A stretch of DNA of 39,548 nt from an uncultured Bacilli bacterium. Its GTDB lineage: Bacteria > Bacillota_I > Bacilli_A > RF39 > UBA660. The notes below the pieces were generated by a model. The model ran no database searches. It was not told the DNA's origin and was given only the letters and a program-made list of their open reading frames with translations. Where the stretch lies: NCBI GenBank assembly GCA_934162285.1, contig CAKPHY010000012.1:1-39548 (forward strand), read 5' to 3'. Positions 32,356 to 39,548 of this stretch are shown one piece after another. Position 1 is the first letter of the stretch; every line of letters begins with the position of its first letter. The position numbers were made by a program, and so were the translations under genes.

Positions 32356-33939
32356 TTATCTTCGATATCTTCTTCTTTTGGCTTCTAATCGTTCATTCAA
32401 AATTCCTTCAAAATATTTTTTATATACCACAATATTTTCATCATTAACTATTTTCATTAATGTAGATAAATCAAAAGTACTTGGATTTCTTAAAAAATTA
32501 CTATAATGAAATCTCAAATATAAATAATGATTTTCATCTATCCTTTTATTATCATAATCATTTACAAAGTCATTTACAAAGTCAATACTTTGATAATCAA
32601 CGGGAATTGTTGTTGGACTCTTAACACGATATTTATCTAATAAACATTTAGCACTACCTAAAACTTTAGAAGTATAAGCATCATATGGTTTATCATTATT
32701 TAAATAGTTATTATTTAAAAACTGTTTTGTTCCTTCAAATATTAAATTATAAATGTATTCTTTATCAGCATCATTTTTCATTTTTTTAATATCAATTCTT
32801 TTAATTATTTCTAATAATTCATTTAATAAGAAACCATTAGTAATACCATTAGATAACACTAATTGCTCTAAAAATATACGACGATCTACACTATCAGCAT
32901 TAGGATTATAACAATAAGTATATTCACTGATACTAGAAACAACTAAACCATTATCAATATTGGAAACAATAGCGTTAAATTCTTGATCAAATTCATCTAA
33001 GACATCTATTATATAGCTTGGTAATTTTTTTTCATTTATATAGGGACGAAGGCGATAAAAATTTTCAGGTTGATTTTTTAAATATTCTTCTAATAAATCA
33101 AAATCATCTGTAAGGTTTAATTTATTTTTAAAAGGTACATTTAAAATAAAAATCTCAAATTTTTCTAAAGAACGATTATTTTGTAAATATTTATCAATAA
33201 CATATTTTTCAAGAAAGGCATTATTGTATTTAAATGTTGCCATTAAATCAAGAAAATTTTCATTATAACACATATCCATTAATTGATTAAAGTTAGTTTG
33301 ACTAAAAATACAATCAAAATCACCATTTTCAACAACATTTTCGTCATGAATTAAATTACTAAGATTATTATAGCAATTTAAACCTAAATTATTTTTAGCT
33401 AAAGTAGCGCGAAGCTTTCCTAAAAATATTCTTGTACTACCAAACAAATATTCAGTTATTACACTATTTTTATTATTAGATAAAGATAATAACATTTCAA
33501 CAAAATCACGATTTACGCGATTTTTAGATTCAATAGGTTCTCTTGTTAAATTATTATTTAAAGCAGCATAATTAGTAGCTAAATCAGCTAAAGCCTCTTC
33601 CATAGCAGTAGATAGTAGTGTGCGATCATTAGAATTCTTAAGGATCAAAACTCTAATTAAAACACGATTTAAAATATAATTACGTTCAATATCACTTTTT
33701 TCAAATATACTTTTATCAACATAAATATGATTTTCTCCAGATATATAGTATTCTAAATTTAAATTATCAACATAATTAATTTTAATCTCTTTAAATGCTT
33801 TTTTAAACTCATCTAAATTAATATTTTTTTCTGAAGTTTTAATCATTTTTACTAATAAACTAAATAAATTAGATTTAACATTACTTTCTAAAATAGCACC
33901 ATCAATTTGATGAGCAAAAGATTTTATTATGTTTTTCAT
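32356..33939 (-). CDS. Pseudo-zincin paralog 1 (no HExxH), unknown function
   Basis: A 527-residue soluble protein, paralogous over its length to the next two genes. It aligns to the zincin-like member (35542-37266) at HIYVDKSIFEK, at NYILNRVLIRVLI where that protein has LASLIHEYGHILL, and at AMEEALADLATN where it has FEEGINDLLSEMV. The metal-binding HExxH is therefore replaced by RVLIR, while the downstream EE-x3-D element remains. The rest is helical, with the segment LSNGITNGFLLNELLEIIK almost identical to paralog 2. It is probably a binding or regulatory relative without protease activity. AAAGGAG precedes the ATG; 16 nt separate it from paralog 2. The basic tail ERLEAKRRRYRR is distinctive. 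Confidence 0.72.
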   Translation of the reverse strand: MKNIIKSFAHQIDGAILESNVKSNLFSLLVKMIKTSEKNINLDEFKKAFKEIKINYVDNLNLEYYISGENHIYVDKSIFEKSDIERNYILNRVLIRVLILKNSNDRTLLSTAMEEALADLATNYAALNNNLTREPIESKNRVNRDFVEMLLSLSNNKNSVITEYLFGSTRIFLGKLRATLAKNNLGLNCYNNLSNLIHDENVVENGDFDCIFSQTNFNQLMDMCYNENFLDLMATFKYNNAFLEKYVIDKYLQNNRSLEKFEIFILNVPFKNKLNLTDDFDLLEEYLKNQPENFYRLRPYINEKKLPSYIIDVLDEFDQEFNAIVSNIDNGLVVSSISEYTYCYNPNADSVDRRIFLEQLVLSNGITNGFLLNELLEIIKRIDIKKMKNDADKEYIYNLIFEGTKQFLNNNYLNNDKPYDAYTSKVLGSAKCLLDKYRVKSPTTIPVDYQSIDFVNDFVNDYDNKRIDENHYLYLRFHYSNFLRNPSTFDLSTLMKIVNDENIVVYKKYFEGILNERLEAKRRRYRR

Positions 33940-33955
33940 AATTTTTCTCCTTTAA

Positions 33956-35506
33956 TTATCTATATTTAGGTGTTGAATATTTTCTCGAATTTAAAACTTC
34001 TTGAAAATATTTTCGGTTTATTTGAACATGTTGATCATTCATAATAGCTATTAATTCTTCATTACTCAAGCTTTCAGGATTTCTTAATAAATCATTCTTA
34101 CGATAAGCAGGTATTAAATACTTTAATTCATTTTCACTTAGTTTAACATATTTATGTAATAATTTTTTCGTTTCAACAGGCTTTTGTTCATAAAAAGGTA
34201 TTCCAACTGGTTCAAAATAATAATACTCATCCATTAATTCCAAAGAAGATTTTAATGCTTTAGGTGTATAAGCATCATATCTAGATGATTCATTAAATAC
34301 TTTAGAGTTTAAAAATTGAGTTGTTGCTGCATAAATTAAACGATAAGCTTGATCACGTTCATTTAACTTTTCAATTTTTCTGGTTTTCATTATTTCCAAT
34401 AATTCGTTTAATAAAAAACCATTAGTAATACCATTAGATAAAGCTAACCTTTCTAAGAATACTAAACGATCAGAAAGACTAGCATGATAATTATAATAAC
34501 AAGTGTATCGTTTTAAATCATCATTAAATTTTCCAGCTTTAATATCAGCAACAATGGCATTAAATCTTAAATCATTTTCTTTAAGAATACTTCTAGTATT
34601 TAAACCAAATGATTTTTCATCAACAAATGGACGAATACGATAAAAATCATATGGATATGATCCAAAATAATTAGACACTTCTCCAAGATCATCAGTCAAA
34701 TTTAAAGTTGATCCAGCAGTTAAAGCAAATAATTCAAGACTATCTATTGAAAAATCATTTAAGAAACGACTTCTAAGATGATCTTCTAAAAAAAGATTAT
34801 TAAATCTAAATACTGATGTTAAAGAAGTATTGTTATCATTAAAACATTCATTCATTAATGTACGCATATCACAATTATTTAAAATTGGATAAAATTTCGT
34901 ATTATAAATAACTGGACGCCCATTTTCATTTGTAGATTTCAAATTACCAATCTCATATAAAGATATGTTATTTTTAATGGCAATACGTGCTAATTCACGT
35001 TCAAAATTAACACCATTAGTTAAAAAATATTCGGCCATCAATTTATATGGTTCATCACTTAAAGACAAAATAAATTCCATATAGTCACGAGCATAGCGGT
35101 TTTTAGAACTAATATAAAAGAACTTTGACGTTAAATTATTAGCAACCATATCTGCTAAAACTTCTTCCATTCCTTTATTTAAAGCACTTTTATTTTTGTT
35201 AGCTGTTAAAACTCTAGCATAAGCACTTGCTAAAACATAAACTTTTGTTTTTAAATCTTGTTCTTTTAAATCTTTACTAAGATATATTTTATTTCCTTCT
35301 ACATTAAATTGATCATAGTCTAAATTATCAACAAATTTAACTTTACCTAAAGCTTTTTTTAATTCTGTTTTATCAATACCCATATTGATAGTACTCGCCA
35401 TATTACTTAAAACCGTTAATAAACTATTTTTAGTTAATTGTTCGAATAATAAATTTTCTTCTTTTAATTTTAAATTTTCTATTGTTTTACTAGCAAATCT
35501 TTCCAT
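33956..35506 (-). CDS. Pseudo-zincin paralog 2 (no HExxH), unknown function
   Basis: A 516-residue soluble protein closely related to paralog 1: NKIYLSKDLKEQDLKTKVYV aligns with the same region, VLASAYARVLT replaces the HExxH helix (SAYAR for HEYGH), and GMEEVLADMVANN retains the EE-x3-D element. FYRIRPFVDEKSFG and LSNGITNGFLLNELLEIMK are shared with paralog 1. GGGGAG lies 8 nt before ATG 35506; the frame is open to 35548, but that would overlap the upstream gene. A roughly 55-bp stretch near 34385-34440 is about 90% identical to 32812-32867 in paralog 1, pointing to a recent duplication or gene conversion. The function is unknown. Confidence 0.72.
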   Translation of the reverse strand: MERFASKTIENLKLKEENLLFEQLTKNSLLTVLSNMASTINMGIDKTELKKALGKVKFVDNLDYDQFNVEGNKIYLSKDLKEQDLKTKVYVLASAYARVLTANKNKSALNKGMEEVLADMVANNLTSKFFYISSKNRYARDYMEFILSLSDEPYKLMAEYFLTNGVNFERELARIAIKNNISLYEIGNLKSTNENGRPVIYNTKFYPILNNCDMRTLMNECFNDNNTSLTSVFRFNNLFLEDHLRSRFLNDFSIDSLELFALTAGSTLNLTDDLGEVSNYFGSYPYDFYRIRPFVDEKSFGLNTRSILKENDLRFNAIVADIKAGKFNDDLKRYTCYYNYHASLSDRLVFLERLALSNGITNGFLLNELLEIMKTRKIEKLNERDQAYRLIYAATTQFLNSKVFNESSRYDAYTPKALKSSLELMDEYYYFEPVGIPFYEQKPVETKKLLHKYVKLSENELKYLIPAYRKNDLLRNPESLSNEELIAIMNDQHVQINRKYFQEVLNSRKYSTPKYR

Positions 35507-35541
35507 AATAAAAACTCCCCTTTTCTTTTCGGCCACATATT

Positions 35542-37266
35542 CTAGCACTTTTTTAACACTTTGGCAAATTCATCATTTCCCCTACTAAAACCATACTCAA
35601 GATCTAATTCATTAGCCATAGAAATATAATAACCATTATGTGATAAAATTAAATCTTTAAATAAAGTTAATACTTCTATTCTTGGCATTAAATGAATAAG
35701 TTCTCTAAATGAACTATAAATGAACTTTTTCAAAAATTTCACTTCTGGATCATATAATATTTCTAATAAGGTTTTAGCTTGAACTTTAAATAGATTGATA
35801 TTAAGAAGTGAAGGTTTAACTTCAATTTTTAAATTGTATTTACTATTTATATAATTAATTTCTTTTCCATATTTTTCTAAAGCGTTCTTTAAAGAATTAA
35901 TAATAAATTTATCAGCTTTGATATATTCTAAAACATCTTTAATTTTGAATAAAACATAAATAGTATTAGGATCATCAGAATAAAATAAATTATTTTTAAG
36001 AAAACTTTTTAATGCTTTAACAACTAAAAGTTTGGTTTTATCATTAATTTTAGTAGTACTAACTAGATCTAAAAGTTCTTTATAATATGAAGAATTTATC
36101 TCATTGTTATAAAGGAAATTAGATAAAAATATAATTCTTTTACTTTTAGATGCTTTTTGATCATAAAAACTAATATATTTTAACCCACTCGCAGAAGGAC
36201 TAAAGTTCCAGTTTTTAATAATCTTGATCATATTATTAAAAGGACTCTTAGTTTTTAAAGCCTCATTAAACATATTAATACCAATTTCTTTTGGTAATTT
36301 AACAATATAGTCTTTAAGCTTATCAAAATTAATAGGATCTTTAAAATATAAAGCAATTAAAGCCTTATCATAAATTTCTGATGAAAATTCTTCCCTTTTA
36401 AGTAATGCTTCTAATTTAACATTTAATTTGATCATGTTATCAACAGTGAGCATAGACTCAAAAGGCATTGCATGATAAAGTGTTCTTTCAAAAATATACT
36501 TTTCAAATAAAGAATTATGATAAAAAAATTCATTATTTGAGTTTAAACAAGAAGAAGTTAATTCTTGAAGATTAAACTTTGAAAGTTGGCGTGAACATAA
36601 TTTAAAAAGTTCAGCACTCAATTTATTTTTTACCATTTTAGAATCATTTAAAGTATCTTCAATACTATAAATCCCCAAGATTTTTTCTAAATCTGGAACA
36701 CGAATTTTCAATTGTTTAAACAATTCTTTTTTAAATTCTTCTTGACTTTTAAAGTAAAAACTATAAAGTATAGCATAATAATTATCTGCTAAACCAAATA
36801 AAAAAGCCATAATCTCTTTACTTGCTAAATAACCATCCTTTAATAAATAAGACGTTTTAGCATTTAAATCCTTATTAATTACCATTTCTGATAATAAATC
36901 ATTTATACCTTCTTCAAAAAATTCCCCACTTGCTGAAATAGGAACACTATATTTTCTGCCAGCATAAATATCTAAAAGTATATGACCATACTCATGAATT
37001 AAAGATGCAAGTTGTTCAAATGAACTAAGATGGAAAAAGTATTCACAAAGATATATTTTTTTAGTATCTTGTAAATAAAAAGCTATTGTATCTGGACTAT
37101 TAGCCTCATATTCAAAAGAACATTGAGAAATTGTTTCAATAACTTCCTTAGAATTATCTTCAACTCCAACAGAAATAAAAATTTTTTTTAAAAAAGAAGC
37201 TAACAATGTTAAAACTTTAGCTTTATATTTTTCAATCTGTTCTAATTCATCATCAAAAAATTTCAT
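35542..37266 (-). CDS. Putative zinc metallopeptidase (HEYGH), founder of the paralog trio
   Basis: A 574-residue protein whose helix LASLIHEYGHILLDIYAGRK carries an intact zincin HExxH motif (residues 91-95), followed by FFEEGINDLLSEMV (E118/E119 or E127), which offers the third zinc ligand about 23-32 residues later. No signal peptide or membrane helix is seen, so it is probably cytoplasmic. The remainder is helical and shared, more weakly, with the two downstream paralogs that lost HExxH. Substrate and family are unknown; a relation to gluzincin or ImmA/IrrE-like folds is possible but not shown. AAAGGGG lies 8 nt before the ATG. It is the first gene of a three-gene operon with a good promoter at 37292-37320. 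Confidence 0.78.
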   Translation of the reverse strand: MKFFDDELEQIEKYKAKVLTLLASFLKKIFISVGVEDNSKEVIETISQCSFEYEANSPDTIAFYLQDTKKIYLCEYFFHLSSFEQLASLIHEYGHILLDIYAGRKYSVPISASGEFFEEGINDLLSEMVINKDLNAKTSYLLKDGYLASKEIMAFLFGLADNYYAILYSFYFKSQEEFKKELFKQLKIRVPDLEKILGIYSIEDTLNDSKMVKNKLSAELFKLCSRQLSKFNLQELTSSCLNSNNEFFYHNSLFEKYIFERTLYHAMPFESMLTVDNMIKLNVKLEALLKREEFSSEIYDKALIALYFKDPINFDKLKDYIVKLPKEIGINMFNEALKTKSPFNNMIKIIKNWNFSPSASGLKYISFYDQKASKSKRIIFLSNFLYNNEINSSYYKELLDLVSTTKINDKTKLLVVKALKSFLKNNLFYSDDPNTIYVLFKIKDVLEYIKADKFIINSLKNALEKYGKEINYINSKYNLKIEVKPSLLNINLFKVQAKTLLEILYDPEVKFLKKFIYSSFRELIHLMPRIEVLTLFKDLILSHNGYYISMANELDLEYGFSRGNDEFAKVLKKC

Positions 37267-37291
37267 ACTAATACCCCTTTAAGCTGCAGAT

Positions 37292-37320
37292 ATACTAACA
37301 CATTTATGATAATTTAGCAA
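37292..37320 (-). promoter_or_regulatory. Promoter of the zincin-like operon
   Basis: Minus strand TTGCTA (37320-37315), 17-nt spacer ending TGT, then TAGTAT (37297-37292), an extended -10 type. The leader before ATG 37266 is about 20 nt. Confidence 0.65.
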
Positions 37321-37331
37321 ATTAAAGATCA

Positions 37332-37377
37332 AAAAAGTCTTAATTTTGATGACCACATTTCAAAATTAAGACTTTTT
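37332..37377 (-). terminator. Strong terminator of the HD-CmpB gene pair
   Basis: An 18-bp perfect stem (arms 37332-37349 and 37360-37377, 10-nt loop) with T6 downstream on the minus strand. The stop codon of the CmpB-like gene (37376-37378) lies at the foot of the stem. Confidence 0.9.
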
Positions 37378-38026
37378 ATTTTTTGATTTTAGAAAAAATT
37401 GGTTTTAAATTCGGAAAAGCTTCTTTAATTCTTCTTGTTAATGGTTTACTATTAAAGAATTTCAAAGTTTTTTCTTTTATTTCTTCAGTATTATCTGTAA
37501 AAGAAGCAAATTTATTCTTAAAAGAATTAACAATTTTAAAAGAAGTGATATTATCTACTAAATAAATTATAAAAACAATAATAGCAATAATCATAGTTAA
37601 TTGAGGATTTATATTAAAAATAAAGCCTTCAATTATAGGATTTAAATACATTAAGGCAACTATTCCCAAAGCACCAAAAGCAACAGAATTAGTAATACAA
37701 ATACGTCCATCAACATTTAAAAGACGTTTACTATAGTCCCACCAACGAGCATGAAACAATTTTTCCAAAACTAAACTTGTTACATATTCAATAACGGAAC
37801 ACACTACTGAAATTAGAACAAATAAAGCTATAGGATGAGTTTTATATTTTGTTAACAAAATTGTTATTGCTAAATATCCCCATCCATAGATAGGGCAATA
37901 AGGTCCAATTAAAAAACCTCTATTTACAAACTTTTTGTCTTCAACAAAAGTCACAATTACTTCCATTAACCACCCTATCATTGAATAAATCATAAAGCAC
38001 AAAAAATATTGTTCAATCTTTAGCAT
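37376..38026 (-). CDS. CmpB-family putative ABC transporter membrane protein
   Basis: A 216-residue membrane protein of the CmpB/putative ABC-transporter type IV family (PF06541). Hallmarks are FMIYSMIGWLMEVIVTF, KKFVNRGFLIGPYCPIYGWG, VCSVIEYVTSLVLEKLFHAR and WWDYSKRLLNVDGRICITNS, with about five membrane helices and a cytoplasmic tail. The GPYCPIYG and WWDYS motifs are nearly invariant in this family, whose molecular role is not established; no ATPase subunit is nearby. It overlaps the HD-domain gene by 14 nt, so the two are translationally coupled. Confidence 0.88.
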   Translation of the reverse strand: MLKIEQYFLCFMIYSMIGWLMEVIVTFVEDKKFVNRGFLIGPYCPIYGWGYLAITILLTKYKTHPIALFVLISVVCSVIEYVTSLVLEKLFHARWWDYSKRLLNVDGRICITNSVAFGALGIVALMYLNPIIEGFIFNINPQLTMIIAIIVFIIYLVDNITSFKIVNSFKNKFASFTDNTEEIKEKTLKFFNSKPLTRRIKEAFPNLKPIFSKIKK

Positions 38027-38558
38027 TTTTATTCACTAACTCCTTTATTGCAATTACTTTATCAGCATATGTTACAATCCAACTTTCTTTATACTTAGGT
38101 AAAGCCAAATTGAGAGGAAACATATGTCTTAAAATAGCATTATCAACTTTCTCATTAACAAATTCAGGAAAAACTTTATGATAATTTTCTAAAGCTTGTC
38201 TAGCATGAACAAAACCATGTTTTTTAAAAAATGATTTATGCATTTTTAAATGACAATATAATACCGGATCCATATATTCTAAAGCCTTTGAATACTGCCA
38301 TGGATAAGGATAGAAATCATGAAGCAACCCAGCAACAGCACATACTTTACTATCACACTTTTTATTTAAAGAAAACTTATAAGCTAAGAAAGATACTAAA
38401 ACTGAATGATAATACACACTTCCATAATGATGTTTATAAAGCATTCTTTTTTGAAATTCTTTATTTAAAAGAATAGGTTTAACAATTAAAAACCAATCAT
38501 TAAAATTAGGATCAAAATTTATAAAATCCAAATATTTTATTATTTCTTTCTCTTTCAT
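38013..38558 (-). CDS. HD-domain protein (predicted phosphohydrolase)
   Basis: A 181-residue protein with HD-superfamily residues in order: YGSVYYHSVLVSFLAYK (H), VAGLLHDFYPYPW (HD), CHLKMHKS and VHARQALENY (H), AILRHMFPLN (H) and VTYADKVIAIKE (D). Such proteins are metal-dependent phosphohydrolases of nucleotides or related molecules; this subgroup is uncharacterised. It is translationally coupled to the CmpB-like gene. A good promoter ends only 7 nt before the ATG and no Shine-Dalgarno is visible, so the mRNA is probably leaderless. Confidence 0.82.
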   Translation of the reverse strand: MKEKEIIKYLDFINFDPNFNDWFLIVKPILLNKEFQKRMLYKHHYGSVYYHSVLVSFLAYKFSLNKKCDSKVCAVAGLLHDFYPYPWQYSKALEYMDPVLYCHLKMHKSFFKKHGFVHARQALENYHKVFPEFVNEKVDNAILRHMFPLNLALPKYKESWIVTYADKVIAIKELVNKNAKD

Positions 38559-38565
38559 AGTTACA

Positions 38566-38594
38566 ATTATATCATGAATTAATTTTTATATCAA
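38566..38594 (-). promoter_or_regulatory. Promoter predicting a leaderless HD-protein mRNA
   Basis: Minus strand TTGATA (38594-38589), 17-nt spacer ending TGA, TATAAT (38571-38566), both an extended and a near-consensus promoter. The distance from TATAAT to ATG is 7 nt, so transcription should begin at or beside the start codon. Confidence 0.75.
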
Positions 38595-38724
38595 TTATTT
38601 AAAAGAATACAAAAATTTTATTTACAAAAATTTATATTAATAAAATACTTTTAAGATCAAAACAGTAAAAAACAATTTTATTATATTTTTAAATCTTTAA
38701 TTATAAATATTAAATAACTAAAAA

Positions 38725-38742
38725 AACTGGATTTCTCCAGTT
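38725..38742 (-). terminator. Terminator of the Ig-like surface protein gene
   Basis: On the minus strand AACTGGA-GAAA-TCCAGTT (38742-38725) forms a 7-bp stem with a GAAA loop and is followed by a T run, about 70 bp after the stop at 38815. The rest of 38595-38814 is AT-rich without a gene. Confidence 0.8.
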
Positions 38743-38814
38743 CTTTTAAATTAATTTATATTTAATATATTTCAATATCAAATTACTTTCTAATTGACTT
38801 TTAAAAATCAAATT

Positions 38815-39548
38815 TTATCCTTTAGAATAAACAATTTGGGTTGCTACATTACATGTAACAGGATTAGTACATCCAGCAATTGAAGTATTTTGCCAAGTAC
38901 CACTATCTGACCAACTACTACACTTACTAGCTGTATAAGTTGTCTTAGTTATTGTTTTGTTTAACTTAGAATCACAATCGTTATATGCTAATTTAGTGCC
39001 ACTAGGACATTTACTAGTCAATGAATTTTGACAAGCATTTATAGCAGAAGTCTTTGAATAATAAGTTTTAGTTGTATCAAGGTAGGTATAAGTTGATATA
39101 AAAGCACCTGGGCTATCAAGATTTTCACATTTACCAGTTACTTTTGCTGAAGAAAATTTGTATGTTGGAGTACTACACTTTGAATAAGTGTAATCCTTAC
39201 CTGCAGTACCTGAAGCAGTACAACTTTCGACAGTTGAAGGATCTGAATTATAAGAACCATAATTGGTACAAGTTTGCTTTTTATATTGCGTTTTAGCAGT
39301 AACAGTTACACTACAAGTATTACTATTTCCAGCATTATCTACCATAAAGAAAGACTTAGTTTGAGAACCGGTTGTATGACTAAATATCAATGAATATTTA
39401 TTTGAAGATTCTTTTGACCAAACACTTCCGATAGGAGTAATTTTTAAAAGCCCACTTCCACCATTATCACTAATTGTTGCAGTAACTTTTGCACCACTTA
39501 TTGTTTTCGTGCACGTTGGTGCCGTTTTATCTATCTTTACAGTTACAC
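38815..39548 (-). CDS. C-terminal part of a surface protein with Ig-like repeats (5' end outside window)
   Basis: The frame is open from the window edge to 38815 (about 244 residues). It begins with VTVKIDKTAPTCTKTISG, and later VDNAGNSNTCSVTVTAK, the pattern of bacterial Ig-like repeats in Firmicutes surface proteins (D-x-T-x-P-x-C ... D-x-A-G-N ... V-x-V). After the repeat comes a region of about 150 residues very rich in Ser, Thr, Tyr and Cys, ending in VATQIVYSKG, with cysteines that could form disulfides. No LPxTG motif or membrane anchor follows, so anchoring must lie elsewhere or the protein is secreted. Likely an exported adhesin or wall protein; the ligand is unknown. Start codon and signal peptide are not visible. 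Confidence 0.75.
   Translation of the reverse strand, partial: VTVKIDKTAPTCTKTISGAKVTATISDNGGSGLLKITPIGSVWSKESSNKYSLIFSHTTGSQTKSFFMVDNAGNSNTCSVTVTAKTQYKKQTCTNYGSYNSDPSTVESCTASGTAGKDYTYSKCSTPTYKFSSAKVTGKCENLDSPGAFISTYTYLDTTKTYYSKTSAINACQNSLTSKCPSGTKLAYNDCDSKLNKTITKTTYTASKCSSWSDSGTWQNTSIAGCTNPVTCNVATQIVYSKG

Noticed and set aside
38815..39548. Sortase-anchored protein
   Set aside because: The C-terminus has no LPxTG-like motif, hydrophobic segment or basic tail.

Overview
The window is very AT-rich, uses short intergenic spaces and AGGAG/GGTGAT ribosome binding sites, and carries peptidoglycan genes (mraY, ftsW, yvcK/glmR), a UgtP-type glycolipid synthase and a large surface-polysaccharide locus. 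This fits a low-GC Gram-positive (Bacillota), probably an uncultured gut-type Bacilli or Erysipelotrichia-like lineage. That placement is inference. The code looks standard: genes end in TGA (mraY, ftsW) and the tRNA-Trp has anticodon CCA.

Layout. 1-3.6 kb: a short initiating sugar transferase, an RlmI-like rRNA methyltransferase, a small membrane protein and yvcK. 3.6-5.1 kb: an AAA+/DUF4143 ATPase lying between two 93-bp direct repeats, one of which is the 3' end of ftsW. 5.0-8.3 kb: ftsW, mraY and a UgtP-like gene. 8.3-10.1 kb: an exported putative glycoside hydrolase and tRNA-Trp. 10.1-16.7 kb: an accessory stretch with a KAP-type P-loop NTPase, an ISL3 transposase remnant, a second DUF4143 ATPase with a four-copy 23-bp-period repeat in its promoter, and an unknown 528-residue protein. 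16.7-32 kb: a polysaccharide locus, all on the minus strand. 32-38.6 kb: three paralogous proteins of which only one keeps a zincin HExxH motif, a CmpB-type membrane protein and an HD-domain protein. 38.8 kb to the end: a surface protein with Ig-like repeats that runs off the window.

The polysaccharide locus has two blocks. The distal operon (31.96 to 20.3 kb) starts with a priming sugar transferase. It continues with two GT2 and three GT4 glycosyltransferases, a glucuronyl C5-epimerase-like protein, a Wzy-like polymerase, a Wzx-like flippase, a UDP-glucuronate epimerase and a TupA-like ATP-grasp protein. The proximal block (20.04 to 16.75 kb) has its own consensus promoter. It encodes an HTH-GHMP sugar kinase fusion, a sugar-1-phosphate nucleotidyltransferase and a UDP-glucose dehydrogenase. 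Together they predict a uronic-acid-containing capsule, with de novo supply (Ugd plus epimerase), a possible salvage route (kinase plus nucleotidyltransferase), and polymer-level conversion of glucuronate to iduronate.

The best candidates for undescribed biology are: (1) the HTH-kinase fusion whose promoter carries a 38-bp perfect palindrome over the -35 box, suggesting a self-regulating sugar sensor; (2) the DUF4143 ATPase cassette that duplicated and replaced the end of ftsW; (3) the 23-bp-period operator array at the second DUF4143 gene; (4) the tandem protease / pseudo-protease family.
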